64,000 nucleotides of DNA from Maritimibacter alkaliphilus HTCC2654 (GTDB lineage: Bacteria; Pseudomonadota; Alphaproteobacteria; Rhodobacterales; Rhodobacteraceae): positions 1 to 64,000 of the forward strand of contig NZ_CH902581.1 of NCBI RefSeq assembly GCF_000152805.1, given 5' to 3'. The notes below the pieces were generated by a model. The model did not search any database, was not told where the DNA came from, and worked only from the letters and a program-made list of their open reading frames with translations. Every line of letters begins with the position of its first letter. Position 1 is the stretch's first letter. The translations under genes were made by a program, and so were the position numbers. Positions 1-9,060 of this stretch are shown here, piece by piece.

Positions 1-2
1 TG

Positions 3-374
3 CTGCTTTTTTTGTCGTTTCGCGATGGCGTGGCGGTCCAGGAAATGTGCGATCTGACCGGTCATTCCAAGACCAATGTAAGCCGCGCGGTCAACGCGCT
101 GAACAAAAATGGCATGATTACACGAGATGTCGATCCGGGTGATAATCGCCGTCAATTGCTCTACCTGACCGATCTGGGACGGCGTGCGTATAGTGCATTC
201 ATTCCCGAACTCATGGCCAGGGAGGCGTCCATGCTGGCGCCCCTTTCAAAGGCGGAGCGGCGGCAATATATGTCGCTACTGACGAAGATCGCTGGCGGCG
301 TTCCAGGTTGGACTGGCAAGAGCGACGATCTGGATGCGAGCGCCCGGCGCATGCGTCATAGATTCGTCGATTAA
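3..374 (+). CDS. MarR-type winged-helix regulator, 5' end outside the window
   Basis: The frame is open from the left edge, so the start lies upstream. The visible 123 residues hold a MarR-like winged helix: a recognition helix around SKTNVSRAVNALNKNG, then a wing with DPGDNRRQLLYLTDLG, then a C-terminal helix for dimerisation. MarR proteins are dimeric repressors, usually of neighbouring or divergent genes; the target cannot be seen here. The gene ends about 100 bases before an IS110 fragment and may be unrelated to the mercury locus further right. The fold is fairly sure; the function is unknown. Confidence 0.7.
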   Translation: MLFLSFRDGVAVQEMCDLTGHSKTNVSRAVNALNKNGMITRDVDPGDNRRQLLYLTDLGRRAYSAFIPELMAREASMLAPLSKAERRQYMSLLTKIAGGVPGWTGKSDDLDASARRMRHRFVD

Positions 375-429
375 CCCGAAGCGTCGAAGGGGCATTTCTA
401 TTGCGTGAGCTAATGGGATGAACTGCCTT

Positions 430-457
430 CCCGCCAACCCGCTGCTACCTTGGCGGG
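430..457 (+). other. Hairpin ahead of the IS110 transposase
   Basis: An 8-bp perfect stem, CCCGCCAA pairing with TTGGCGGG around a 12-base loop, lies 24 bases before the transposase start. IS110-family elements carry short non-coding ends, and some members encode a guide (bridge) RNA there, so this hairpin may be a remnant of such an end. That role is inference. Confidence 0.35.
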
Positions 458-481
458 CATAGGTGGAGAGAGGAGCATCCG

Positions 482-919
482 ATGGACATCAAGGTTCTGG
501 GCATTGATTTGGGCAAGACCGTTTGCAGTCTTGCTGGGCTGGATGAAGCGGGAGCGGTTGTGTTTCGCAAACGCCTCCAGCGGCATCGACTGCTGGACTT
601 TCTTGACACGCTTCCGCCCTGCGTCGTTGCTATGGAAGCGTGCGGCGGGGCGCATCACATCGGTCGCTTCTGCCTTCAGAAGGGGCATGAACCTCGGTTG
701 ATGTCGCCTCTGTATGTCCGGCCCTATGTGAAGGTTCACAAGAACGATGACCGTGATGCGGAGGCTATTGCCGAAGCCGCGACGCGTCCGACGATGTCAT
801 TTGTTGCAATCAAATCCGAAGAGCAGCTTGATCTTCAGGCCCTGCACCGTGCTCGGGAGCGGCTGGTGTCAGACAGGACGCGTTTGATCAATCAAGGCCG
901 CGGCTTCCTTATGGAGCGC
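482..919 (+). pseudogene. IS110-family transposase, N-terminal part only
   Basis: Starts with MDIKVLGIDLGKTV, the first acidic motif of the DEDD RuvC-like domain of IS110-family transposases, and continues through PPCVVAMEACGGAHH and NDDRDAEAIAEA, also typical of the family. About 146 residues remain of a usual 300-400. The reading frame is cut by the left end of the ISL3 element at position 920, and the C-terminal serine domain is absent from the window. A GGAG ribosome site precedes the start. It should be inactive. No matching second half is found beyond the ISL3 element, so DNA was lost at this junction. Confidence 0.85.
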
Positions 920-2651
920 GGTGTCGCGTTGCCCTTAAATCGGCTCTGCCTCAATCTGTGTGGTGGAACGGTAGCATTCTCGCCCGCAACAATTCTGGAC
1001 CGGCTCGGCCGTACATGGCGCGTTTGAGGGTCTTCAGGCGATTGATCTGACCTTCTGCTTGGCCGTTGCTCCAGGGCATCTCGATGGCGTTTTTGACGGC
1101 TTCGTAGTCCCGGTTCACTGTGCGGGCAAAGCGCACGATGGGCGCCAGGTCGGTTTCGATCGCGTCGTCGATCCATGCAGGGAGCGGGTCTGCCACGCGG
1201 CCGCGCAGGATACCATTGAACCGCATGGCGAGGCTGCGCATCGATACGAAGGCGGGAGAGCGGGTCTTGAGCGCATCGACTTTACGCGCCTGATCCGAGG
1301 TGAGCTTGCCGCGCGGTTTGATGCACAGCGCGGCCGCGATGACCGGGGAGATCGCGTGCCCCGTTTCCGGGTCCCGAACCGGCTCCAGGATCTTGTGTTC
1401 TACCTTGGGATCGCTCGCTTGCTGTTCGGCTCTGCGCCAACCCGCCAGCAGCCGCTGCAAATGCGACTGGCTCCCCTCGTAACCACGCTCTTGGATCAGA
1501 CTGAAAAGGGCGCTGCCAGTTCGAATGCCCTCCTTCCAGCTTTGGCTCAGGAACTCTTCAAAATACCATGGCGAACTCGGCTTCAAAGCGGCCCGCCTGC
1601 GGTCCGGTGGTGTTTCGAACTGCAGCCATTTCGCGATGCTGCGACGCGGAAACCCTGTTCGCCGCCCGATCTCGCTGCAGGAAAGTCCCTGATTTCGGAG
1701 CGCATGGATGGTGGTGAAAATCTCTTCCCGGGACGTCCTGTGCGCAAGGCGGGACTTCAGAAGGCTTCCGGCTGCGGTGATGTTGTCGGCGTCGGACAGC
1801 AGCGCCCTGCCGGTGGCACGGCCGTGAAGGTTCATCTGTTCCTCAATGGCCTGCCGCAGGTTTTGCACGATATGGAACCGGTCGGCGACCTGCTTTGCCT
1901 GCGGTGCCCCTTGCCGGGCAGCCTTGGCGTAGAGACCGCACCGATCTCTGCTGATCACTTCCACCTCGGGGTGTCGCTTTAGCCAGTTGGTGCAGGTGAC
2001 GACATCTCGATCCTCGAGGATGTCGATGACCACGCGACGCTCCAGATCCACGATGATCGTGCCGTAGGTTTGCGATTTCCGCCAGCTCCAATCGTCGATC
2101 CCGATGATTGTCGGCGCCTCGGTGGTGCCTTGAGCACACCTTTTCAGCTGCCTGAGCACCGTGTCATCGCTGACCCCAAGGCCCAAACGATGCAACAACC
2201 GCTCCGCAGGCCGTCCGCCTGTCGCATGCCCAAGATGGCCGACAATCTCCCCTACACGCGAAGTACGACGTGCAAATGGACGCGCAATCGAGCTGATCTG
2301 GTCCGAGAAAGTCCGGCGCGGGCAAGCAGGCGCCAAACATCGCCAACGGCAAACTGCGAGATCAACCGTTACCGCGTCTCCATGCGCGGGATAATCCTGC
2401 AGCCACCGACGCCGCCAGCCATGACGTCGGCGTGAATGCAATCCACAGTCTGGGCAAATGCCGTTGGGTGCCAAGACGCCAGATACAATCCACCCGCCGG
2501 ATTCACTTCGTTCAACGCTTTGAACTGCAACATCGCTGCCCGGCGACCAGTGCTTCTTCGAACTCACAACTATCCCTCCTGAATTTTCCAGTTTCAGGAT
2601 AGTTGCGCCACACAAAGTGAGGCAGAGCCCAATTAAGGGCTACGCGACACC
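920..2651. mobile_element. ISL3-family insertion sequence
   Basis: The ends are long inverted repeats: both begin GGTGTCGCG, then GCCCTTAA, then GGCTCTGCCTCA and TGTGTGG, matching for about 50 bases with a few mismatches. Between them is one leftward transposase gene. The 8 bases outside the two ends differ, so there is no visible target duplication. The left flank is an IS110 gene and the right flank a P-type ATPase gene, so the element probably caused an adjacent deletion or is a recombination product of two copies. Exact end positions are inferred from where the repeats stop matching. Confidence 0.8.
951..2615 (-). CDS. ISL3-family transposase
   Basis: About 550 residues, the full length of the family. 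An N-terminal zinc-finger region has a CPDCG motif near residue 54 and a second cysteine pair ([10 protein letters not shown]). The DDE catalytic core follows: [15 protein letters not shown] supplies the first aspartate, and the C-terminal stretch [19 protein letters not shown] supplies the conserved glutamate. It moves its element by cut-and-paste. The stop codon lies inside the left terminal repeat, and the start used may be some 15-20 codons downstream of the first possible ATG, which lies in the right repeat. The frame is intact, so it may be active. Confidence 0.88.
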   Translation of the reverse strand: MCGATILKLENSGGIVVSSKKHWSPGSDVAVQSVERSESGGWIVSGVLAPNGICPDCGLHSRRRHGWRRRWLQDYPAHGDAVTVDLAVCRWRCLAPACPRRTFSDQISSIARPFARRTSRVGEIVGHLGHATGGRPAERLLHRLGLGVSDDTVLRQLKRCAQGTTEAPTIIGIDDWSWRKSQTYGTIIVDLERRVVIDILEDRDVVTCTNWLKRHPEVEVISRDRCGLYAKAARQGAPQAKQVADRFHIVQNLRQAIEEQMNLHGRATGRALLSDADNITAAGSLLKSRLAHRTSREEIFTTIHALRNQGLSCSEIGRRTGFPRRSIAKWLQFETPPDRRRAALKPSSPWYFEEFLSQSWKEGIRTGSALFSLIQERGYEGSQSHLQRLLAGWRRAEQQASDPKVEHKILEPVRDPETGHAISPVIAAALCIKPRGKLTSDQARKVDALKTRSPAFVSMRSLAMRFNGILRGRVADPLPAWIDDAIETDLAPIVRFARTVNRDYEAVKNAIEMPWSNGQAEGQINRLKTLKRAMYGRAGPELLRARMLPFHHTD

Positions 2652-3771
2652 TGCCCTCGCCTATGGGCTCGTTTCCGCCATCGCCGTGCTCATCATCGCT
2701 TGTCCCTGTGCGCTCGGGCTCGCGACACCGATGTCGATCATGACGGCGACCGGACGGGGCGCTCAGGCGGGCGTCCTCATCAAGAATGCCGAAGCTCTGG
2801 AAGCGTTCGAGAAGGTCGACACCCTGATCGTCGACAAGACCGGCACATTGACCATGGGCAAGCCGGAGCTTGCCGCCGTCCTTCCCGAGGACGGCCATGA
2901 CGAAGCCGAAGTTCTACGGCTGGCCGCCAGCCTTGAACGCGGATCCGAGCACCCACTGGCCGAGGCCATTGTTCGCGGTGCCGAGGCCCGCAAGATAGAC
3001 CTTGCCAAAGCAAAGGACTTTGAGGCGGTCACCGGCATGGGTGTTAGGGGGAGCGTGGACGGCAAGTCCGTCGCTCTCGGGAACGCTCGGATGCTGGGCG
3101 AACTTGGTATCGACGCGCCTGCCGCGACCGAAGTTGCCAACGCCCGCCGCGACGAAGGTGAAACGGTGATGTTCATCATCATCGACGGGCACGTCGCCGG
3201 CCTTGTCAGTGTCGCCGATCCGGTCAAGGAAACGACGCCCGCCGCATTGAAGGCGCTACACGAACTGGGCTTCCGGATTGTCATGGCGACAGGTGACAAC
3301 GAACGCACGGCGCGTGCCGTCGCGTCACGGCTGGGCATCGATGATGTCCGGGCCGATGTTTTGCCCGAAGACAAGGCGCGCATCATCCGCGAGCTTCAGG
3401 CCGAGGGTCGCAAGGTCGCGATGGCTGGCGACGGCGTAAATGACGCGCCTGCCCTGGCGCAGGCGGACGTCGGGATCGCAATGGGAACCGGTGCAGATGT
3501 GGCGATTGAGAGTGCGGGCTTCACGCTGTTGAAGGGCGATTTGAATGGACTTGTCCGAGCGCGGCGTCTTTCGCTGGCGACGATGCGAAACATCCGGCAG
3601 AACCTCTTCTTCGCGATGATCTACAATACGGCCGGCGTTCCGATCGCGGCGGGGATCCTGTATCCATTCTTCGGGCTGTTGATCTCTCCGATGTTTGCGG
3701 CCGCTGCGATGAGCCTCTCGTCGGTCTCGGTCATTGGTAATGCGCTCAGGTTGCGGACGGTCCGGTTATGA
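2652..3771 (+). pseudogene. Copper-type P1B ATPase, C-terminal two thirds
   Basis: What remains begins just before the [12 protein letters not shown] transmembrane metal-binding motif and includes the phosphorylation site DKTGTLT, the nucleotide-binding HP pair (SEHPLAEAI), the [14 protein letters not shown] hinge and the last membrane helices. The CPC motif is that of Cu(I)/Ag(I) exporters such as CopA. The heavy-metal-binding domains and the first membrane helices, usually about 350-400 residues, are missing because the ISL3 element abuts position 2652. Its stop is followed by the convergent end of the mercury locus. The truncated protein should not transport. It was presumably one more metal-resistance gene of the same island. 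Confidence 0.88.
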
Positions 3772-3903
3772 CCTGCATCAAGCTCCGGGGTCCAATAATC
3801 CATCGCGCAGATACAGCGCTCTCCTGTCGATTGACCAAGTGTTCTGCAAAATCGTAGGCGACGCCGACCGGGACGGCCAAAATCCGTCGTTCCGCACGGC
3901 CCA

Positions 3904-4263
3904 TCAACGATACCTGCCCTCGCGCTCCGTGATGGCCGCGATAGCCCACGCGCCAATCCCGATCACCGCACCCAGCCACTTCCAGCCTTGGCCGCCAAGA
4001 TCCACAAAGCCATACCCGTAGGCCAACACAACCAACGCCATGACCAGGAAAAACGGCCCGGTCCAGAAGCAATGCCGCCGTTTGCACCGGCGGGCATTCC
4101 ACAGACAGGCCGTCCCCATCCAGATCAGGGCGCCGACCCAAATCCAGGTCTTGATCGGATGCGGGATACCGATCGCCAAGATCATCGCTGCAATGGGCAG
4201 ACCCCAAGCGATCAACGCACCGGGAAGTGTCGACAGAAGATCGGTCCTTTCCTTCAGCACCAT
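3904..4263 (-). CDS. Small membrane protein at the end of the mercury operon
   Basis: 119 residues with about four hydrophobic segments (ALIAWGLPIAAMILAIGI, TWIWVGALIWMGTACLW, FFLVMALVVLAYGYGF, WLGAVIGIGAWAIAAI). A cytoplasmic-looking loop has a basic cysteine cluster, RRCKRRHC, which could bind a soft metal. The start lies 4 bases after the merA stop on the same strand, so it is co-transcribed with merA. I do not recognise it as MerC, MerE or MerH. A role in mercury or organomercury uptake is inferred from position only. Confidence 0.65.
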   Translation of the reverse strand: MVLKERTDLLSTLPGALIAWGLPIAAMILAIGIPHPIKTWIWVGALIWMGTACLWNARRCKRRHCFWTGPFFLVMALVVLAYGYGFVDLGGQGWKWLGAVIGIGAWAIAAITEREGRYR

Positions 4264-4267
4264 GGCA

Positions 4268-5725
4268 TTACCCCGCGCAGCAGCTGAGTTTGGCCACATC
4301 CTTGTCGAAAGTCTGGGCCGCAAGTTTCAGCCCTTCAACCGTGGTCAGATATGGGAAAATCGTTTCGCCGAGGGCCTTGGAGGTCATGCCGAACTTGAGC
4401 GCCATTGCCAGCGTCTGGATCGTGTCCGAGCCTTCGGGCGCCACGATCTGGCCGCCCAGCAGGCGGTCGGTCTTGGCGTCGGCCACCAGCTTGATCACGC
4501 CGCGGGTGTTGCGGGCCGCGGCGGCGCGCGGGACGTTGTCGAGCGTGATCACGCTGATCTTGACCTCGTGCCCCGCCGCCTTGGCCCCAGCCTCTGAAAC
4601 GCCGACACCGGCCACTTGCGGGTCGGTGAACACGACCCATGGCATCGCCGCATTCTCATAGCGCATTGGCTCCAGTCCAAGGGCATTGTTGATTGCCACC
4701 TTGGCACCGTAGGCGGCCATGTAGACGAACTGGTCACGGTCGGTGACATCGCCCGCCGCCCAGACGCCGGCCCGCGTCGTGGCCATGTCAGGACCGACCT
4801 TGATCGAGCCGCGCGCGTCGGTCTCTATCCCGAGGTCTTCCAACCCGAGGTTCTCGGAATTGGCCACCCGTCCGGTGGTCACAACCAGCCGTTCGGCGGA
4901 CAAAACCTCGGTCTTTCCATCGCGTTCGACAGTCAGAATGACGCCGCCCGCAGCTTTCGCGGCCGAGACGTAAGCAAGACCGGTCTCGACCGCGATGCCT
5001 TCGGTCTTCAGCGCTTGCGTCAGCGCCTGGGCCACCTCCGGCTCGGCGCCGGGCAGAAGGCGCGAGCGGGTCACAAGCGTGACTTTCACCCCCAGCCTTG
5101 AGGCCATCTGCGCCAACTCGCAGCCGATATAGCCGCCGCCCAGCACAATGATGCTTTCGGGCCGGTCGGGCAGGGTCAGCAGACCGGTGGAATCGAGGGT
5201 CTCCACGGTGTCGATGCCTTTGATGGCAGGTTGATGGGGGCGCGAGCCGGTGGCGATCAGGATGCGCGGGGCGGATATCACCCGCCCGCCGACAGCGACG
5301 CCACCCTCGACCAATCGCGCCGGGCCGTCCTCGATATAGGTGACGTTCTCATAGGCGGGCAGCAGGTCGATATATTTCTTGTGCCGCATCTCCGCGACCA
5401 GATCGGTCGTGCCTTTCACAACGGCTGGCCAATCCACCGCATGTTCGCAGGACGCAATGCCCGGGAACCGGGCAGCGGACGCGCCACCATGGGCCGCCTC
5501 TGCGGCGCGGATCATCGCCTTGGACGGAACGCAGCCGACGTTCACGCAGGTGCCGCCGATGGTGCCGTGCCCGACAAGCGCCACCCGCTTTCCGGCTTCA
5601 GCTGCAGTGATCGAAGCCGAGAACCCGGCAGAGCCCGCACCGACGACGATCAGGTCATAACTGTCGGCGCCGACATCCTTCGAAGAGCAGCAATCATGTT
5701 CCTTGACGGTTTGATCCATTTTCAT
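4268..5725 (-). CDS. merA: Mercuric reductase MerA
   Basis: 485 residues of the class I pyridine nucleotide-disulphide oxidoreductase family; reduces Hg(II) to volatile Hg(0) with NADPH in the cytoplasm. Visible features are an FAD-binding GAGSAGFSA near the start, the redox-active GGTCVNVGCVPSK, the NADPH-binding GGGYIGCELA, AAGDVTDRDQFVY, and the C-terminal vicinal cysteine pair SCCAG that hands mercury to the active site. The N-terminal heavy-metal domain of longer MerA proteins is absent; only a short tail with a Cys-Cys pair near residues 12-13 is left. It lies in the leftward mer operon after the second flavoreductase. High confidence. Confidence 0.95.
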   Translation of the reverse strand: MKMDQTVKEHDCCSSKDVGADSYDLIVVGAGSAGFSASITAAEAGKRVALVGHGTIGGTCVNVGCVPSKAMIRAAEAAHGGASAARFPGIASCEHAVDWPAVVKGTTDLVAEMRHKKYIDLLPAYENVTYIEDGPARLVEGGVAVGGRVISAPRILIATGSRPHQPAIKGIDTVETLDSTGLLTLPDRPESIIVLGGGYIGCELAQMASRLGVKVTLVTRSRLLPGAEPEVAQALTQALKTEGIAVETGLAYVSAAKAAGGVILTVERDGKTEVLSAERLVVTTGRVANSENLGLEDLGIETDARGSIKVGPDMATTRAGVWAAGDVTDRDQFVYMAAYGAKVAINNALGLEPMRYENAAMPWVVFTDPQVAGVGVSEAGAKAAGHEVKISVITLDNVPRAAAARNTRGVIKLVADAKTDRLLGGQIVAPEGSDTIQTLAMALKFGMTSKALGETIFPYLTTVEGLKLAAQTFDKDVAKLSCCAG

Positions 5726-5776
5726 TTCCTTTACTTGAACCGGGCGCCACCATCTTGGCGGCGGTCAAATTTCAAT

Positions 5777-7126
5777 TCACACCATCGACCCGATGTCGGA
5801 GGCGTAACTGGGATAAGCGAAAATCATCGCCTTGATCTGATTTGCGGTCTGCCCGGCACCCATGGCCATGGCGAAAAGATTGATCTGCTCCTCGGCTCCT
5901 GGTCCGATCAGGTGCGCGCCGAGTATTTGCCCGCTGCCCCGTTCGACAAGAACCTTGAATCCGGTGTGTTTCGCGCCGACGCGCAGCGACGAATACCAGC
6001 CCTCCGTCTTCTCGAAATGCACATCGAACTTCAGCCCCTGCTCCCTGGCCGCCGCTTCCGACAAGCCCACGGTAGCAACCATGGGCAGGGTGAAGACCAC
6101 TGACGGGATCGGCGGATACTTGATCTCCCGCGCGTCCTTGCCGCCCAGAATGTTCTTCCCCGCGATGCGTCCCTCTGCCGCCGAGACCGGGGTCAGATTC
6201 AACCCGCTATCAGCGCAGTCGCCGGCCGCGAAAATGGCCGGGTTGGTGGCGCGCATCGCGTCGCTCACCTTGATGCCACGGCGTGAGTATTCGACTCCAG
6301 CGGCTTCGAGGTTCAGCCCGTCTATGTTGGGCACGCGGCCGGTGCCATGCACCACCAGATCGCAAGTGATCGTTTCGGTGCCGTCGTGACGTTCCACGGT
6401 GACCACGACTTCGTCGCCCTGTTTCTCGATCTTCGCCACCTTCGCTTTGGTGCGCAGATCGACGCCCAGCTCTGCGGTCGCCTCGACCAGCATCGCGACC
6501 AGATCGGGATCAAAGTTGCCCAGGGGGCGGTCCATCATCTCCAGCACGGTCACCTCGCGCGCGCCCGCGCGCTTGGCCACATGGGCAAATTCCATCGCGA
6601 TGAACCCGCCGCCGACAAAGGCGATGCGGTCGGGACGCTCGGGCAGTTCCAGGAAATCGGTCGAGGTGGCGAGATACTCCTCGCCCGGGATGTTCAGCGT
6701 CATCGGTCGGGCACCGGTGGCGATGTGGAAATGCTTCGCCCTCAGGGTCTCGCCGTTCAACTCGATCGCATCGGGGCCGGTAAACCGTACCTCTCCGTGC
6801 AAGACGTCGATCCCGGCCTTTTCCAGCCCGGCCTCGATGCGCGGTGGCATCGCGTCGGTGAAGCTGCGCTTGAAGGCGATCATGTCGGACCAGTTGACCG
6901 AAGGCTGCGCCTCCAGCCCCTTGCCCTTCATGTTTTCCGCCCACTCGACGCCCTCGGTGACGGCGATCAGCATCTTCTTGGGATCGCAACCGCGCAGGGC
7001 GCAGGTGCCGCCATGGGGCTCGCTGTCGATGCTGGCGACGCTCCAGCCGGCATTCGCCGCCATCCGGGCGACGCCATTGCCACCGGTTCCACCGCCGATC
7101 ACGATAAGGTCGTAGCTCTTCGTCAT
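5777..7126 (-). CDS. NAD(P)/FAD-dependent disulphide oxidoreductase in the mer operon
   Basis: 449 residues, same superfamily as MerA and glutathione reductase. It has an FAD-binding IGGGTGGNGVA, a redox pair in GGTCALRGCDPKK, a nucleotide-binding GGGFIAMEFA and AAGDCADSG. It lacks the vicinal C-terminal cysteines of MerA, and its C-terminus (AYPSYASDIGSMV) does not keep the usual His-Pro active-site pair of glutathione or lipoamide reductases. It sits between merF and merA in one transcription unit. It could keep thiols reduced during mercury stress, but the substrate cannot be told from sequence. Confidence 0.8.
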   Translation of the reverse strand: MTKSYDLIVIGGGTGGNGVARMAANAGWSVASIDSEPHGGTCALRGCDPKKMLIAVTEGVEWAENMKGKGLEAQPSVNWSDMIAFKRSFTDAMPPRIEAGLEKAGIDVLHGEVRFTGPDAIELNGETLRAKHFHIATGARPMTLNIPGEEYLATSTDFLELPERPDRIAFVGGGFIAMEFAHVAKRAGAREVTVLEMMDRPLGNFDPDLVAMLVEATAELGVDLRTKAKVAKIEKQGDEVVVTVERHDGTETITCDLVVHGTGRVPNIDGLNLEAAGVEYSRRGIKVSDAMRATNPAIFAAGDCADSGLNLTPVSAAEGRIAGKNILGGKDAREIKYPPIPSVVFTLPMVATVGLSEAAAREQGLKFDVHFEKTEGWYSSLRVGAKHTGFKVLVERGSGQILGAHLIGPGAEEQINLFAMAMGAGQTANQIKAMIFAYPSYASDIGSMV

Positions 7127-7189
7127 AAGGTTTTTCTCTTCAATGCTTTGTCTGAGGCGCTATTTGGATGGATGTCAGCCCAGTTTCCC

Positions 7190-7420
7190 TCAGGACGCCG
7201 AGCCGCGCGCGTTCTTGCGCCAGAGCGCGTAAATGGTCAGCAGGATAAAGATGCCCAGTGCCGGAAACAGCACGAGGTCGAGATATCCGACGACGGCGGC
7301 CAGGCCGACCGCGCCGAAGAGGATCACCAAAATGGGCGTAAAGCAGCAGAGCGCCACAATGATGGTGCCGATGATGCCCACTTTCAAAAGGCCGTTCGAA
7401 GATGTGTCGTCTGAAGGCAT
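7190..7420 (-). CDS. merF: Mercury transport protein MerF
   Basis: 76 residues with two membrane helices. The pattern GIIGTIIVALCCFTPILVILFG, with a vicinal cysteine pair at the membrane face, followed by GYLDLVLFPALGIFILLTIYALWR, is diagnostic of MerF, which passes Hg(II) across the inner membrane to MerA. The start chosen is the ATG of MPSDD, preceded by AGGAAA; an upstream ATG at 7438 is possible. The second cysteine pair often found near the MerF C-terminus is absent here. It shares the operon with merT, so two importers are present. Confidence 0.9.
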   Translation of the reverse strand: MPSDDTSSNGLLKVGIIGTIIVALCCFTPILVILFGAVGLAAVVGYLDLVLFPALGIFILLTIYALWRKNARGSAS

Positions 7421-7517
7421 CGTAATTTGTTTCCTCATGTCTGGTGCATCAATTGCGTGGTGCCACCGGATCCGGGATCGACCCGAACAGCCCAAAGACC
7501 TGTGCCGGTGCGTTGCT

Positions 7518-7820
7518 CTACTCGGCCGCGAAATCGGCCGGGCGGTGGATACTCTCACCGGCGGCCCGGGTTTTGGTGCAAGTCTCATCCGGTGCGCCAT
7601 CGACACCTGCTGATCCCCTGCGCCTGATCTCGCGAACAACCAGCGCCGCGCCAATTGCCGCGACGACAGCGGCTATTCCGCCGAGCCCCATCAACCACCC
7701 GCCAATCCCGCCGAGAATGGTGGCTAGGATGACGCCACCGCCGCCGCAGCAGATCACCATGATCGGCGCGGCAATGATGAAGGCCAGAAGCCCGCCCAAA
7801 TGTTTGTCATCCATGGCCAT
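7518..7820 (-). CDS. Small membrane protein between merP and merF
   Basis: 100 residues. Two long glycine-rich hydrophobic stretches (LLAFIIAAPIMVICCGGGG and GGIGGWLMGLGGIAAVVAAIGAALVV) enclose a vicinal cysteine pair in the first helix, reminiscent of the metal-handing cysteines of MerT and MerF, and the tail holds one more cysteine. A GGAAGGA ribosome site precedes the ATG at 7820. It follows merP by 16 bases. I do not recognise the family; mercury transport is inferred from the cysteines and position. Confidence 0.7.
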   Translation of the reverse strand: MAMDDKHLGGLLAFIIAAPIMVICCGGGGVILATILGGIGGWLMGLGGIAAVVAAIGAALVVREIRRRGSAGVDGAPDETCTKTRAAGESIHRPADFAAE

Positions 7821-7836
7821 ACCCGTCCTTCCGTGC

Positions 7837-8142
7837 TCAGGACTCCCCCGCCTGGAGCACCTCGGCCGGATAGCCATTGGCCAGAACCGCCTCGATGATC
7901 ATGTCTGGGTTGGCCGCCTGATCGTCGAAGGCCACGACGTAAGTGCCCGTGCCAAACTCCTCGCCTTCCTGGAAGTCGACGATTTCGACCGTGGGCACGC
8001 CGCGCATCGCCGCCGCGACGGTGAACGAGCAGGTCGGGCATGTCAGTTCGGCGACACCGACATTGATGCGCTGTTCTTCGGCACTGGCGGGCATTGCGGC
8101 CAGAATGCCGAGAGTTGCGAGTGCGAGAGAGAGATGTTTCAT
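7837..8142 (-). CDS. merP: Periplasmic mercury-binding protein MerP
   Basis: 101 residues with an N-terminal signal peptide (MKHLSLALATLGILAAMPASA) and a heavy-metal-associated fold. The binding loop is ELTCPTCSFTVAAAM, giving the two cysteines that scavenge Hg(II) in the periplasm before transfer to MerT or MerF. It differs from the common GMTC loop, so it is a divergent MerP. It lies 12 bases after merT in the same operon. Confidence 0.9.
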   Translation of the reverse strand: MKHLSLALATLGILAAMPASAEEQRINVGVAELTCPTCSFTVAAAMRGVPTVEIVDFQEGEEFGTGTYVVAFDDQAANPDMIIEAVLANGYPAEVLQAGES

Positions 8143-8154
8143 CGGTTACGCCTT

Positions 8155-8562
8155 TCAGTAGGACAGGATGTAGGGGGTCAGGTAGGGGAAGATCATCGCC
8201 ACGGCGACGATCCCGCTGGCAATCCAGAGAATGGACCGCATGAGTGTTCGGTTCATCGGTCGCGCGCAGGTGCCATCAACGCAGGCTTCGGCCGGGATCG
8301 GGCTATACGCCTTGTAAAAGCCGTATCCGATGAAAGCGGCACTCAGTGCGAAGGTGATCCACTTATATTGATAGAACGCGCCCAACTGGGCGATGAACAC
8401 GCCGGTGACGCCGAAGCTCACCAGCACCAGCGGCAGGATGCAACAGGAGGTCATGGCCAGCGCGCCGAGTACGCCGAGCCCGGTTGTCGCCCATGCCTTT
8501 TTGTCAGCTGCCGGGGTTTCGCCCATTGCCGACTGGCGGCCGGCGGATGTGGTTTCAGTCAT
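8155..8562 (-). CDS. merT: Mercuric transport protein MerT
   Basis: 135 residues, three membrane helices. The first helix carries the vicinal pair in MTSCCILPLVLVSFGVTG, and a loop has a second pair (EACVDGTCARPMNR), both as in MerT. It moves Hg(II) from MerP to the cytoplasm. It is the first gene of the leftward mer operon, directly downstream of the MerR-type promoter at 8596-8626. The start is the ATG of MTETTS; an ATG four codons upstream is possible. Confidence 0.93.
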   Translation of the reverse strand: MTETTSAGRQSAMGETPAADKKAWATTGLGVLGALAMTSCCILPLVLVSFGVTGVFIAQLGAFYQYKWITFALSAAFIGYGFYKAYSPIPAEACVDGTCARPMNRTLMRSILWIASGIVAVAMIFPYLTPYILSY

Positions 8563-8595
8563 GGTTCGAATCATCCTTGCCTCAGTGATGATCTC

Positions 8596-8626
8596 AATCT
8601 AGGGTCTGTAGCTGGTACAGGCTCAA
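8596..8626 (-). promoter_or_regulatory. MerR-controlled mer promoter and operator
   Basis: Read leftward, a -35 element TTGAGC (8621-8626) and a -10 element TAGATT (8596-8601) are separated by 19 bases, the over-long spacer typical of MerR-family promoters. Within it lies the dyad CTGTA-N5-TACAG (8606-8620), where a MerR dimer would bind and untwist the DNA on mercury binding. The site lies between divergent merR and merT and can control both. Confidence 0.85.
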
Positions 8627-8637
8627 GGGGGTTTGGT

Positions 8638-9060
8638 GTGAATAATCATCACAGATCGGTGAAGGTCCTCAGGCGCGGAGATCTGGCCAAGCTGACCGGC
8701 TGCAATCTCGAAACTATTCGCTACTACGAGAACATCGGCGTCATGCCCGAGCCGCCGCGCTCCAGCAAAAATTATCGCGTCTACGATGACAGACATGTCG
8801 CGCGTCTGCGCTTCATTATGCGCGCGCGCGAGTTGGGGTTCACGCTCGACGAGGTTCGCGATCTGCTCGCATTGGTCGATGGCGGGGCCCAGACCTGCGG
8901 CGAGGTGCAGGGTCTGGCAAATGCGCATCTCGCTTCAGTCCGCGCCAAGATCGCGGATCTCAAGCGCATTGAGCACGTCCTGTCGTCCACCGTGGCGCAA
9001 TGTAGCGGAGACGATGTGCCCGAATGCCCCGTCATAGATGCGCTGAGGGAGGAGGCCTAA
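8638..9060 (+). CDS. merR: Mercury-responsive regulator MerR
   Basis: 140 residues from a GTG start with a GGGGG ribosome site. The N-terminal MerR helix-turn-helix (RRGDLAKLTGCNLETIRYYE) is followed by the wing and a dimerisation helix. Three cysteines, at about residues 87, 122 and 130, match in spacing the three mercury ligands of classical MerR. It represses and, with Hg(II), activates the divergent merT operon through the 19-bp-spaced promoter next to it. High confidence. Confidence 0.93.
   Translation: MNNHHRSVKVLRRGDLAKLTGCNLETIRYYENIGVMPEPPRSSKNYRVYDDRHVARLRFIMRARELGFTLDEVRDLLALVDGGAQTCGEVQGLANAHLASVRAKIADLKRIEHVLSSTVAQCSGDDVPECPVIDALREEA

Noticed and set aside
1059-1982. Long rightward open frame opposite the ISL3 transposase
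   Set aside because: It lies fully antisense to a transposase with clear catalytic motifs, and its text is arginine/alanine-rich without any motif.
5231-6103. Rightward open frame opposite merA and the flavoreductase
   Set aside because: It spans the junction of two well-supported leftward genes and has no recognisable motif.
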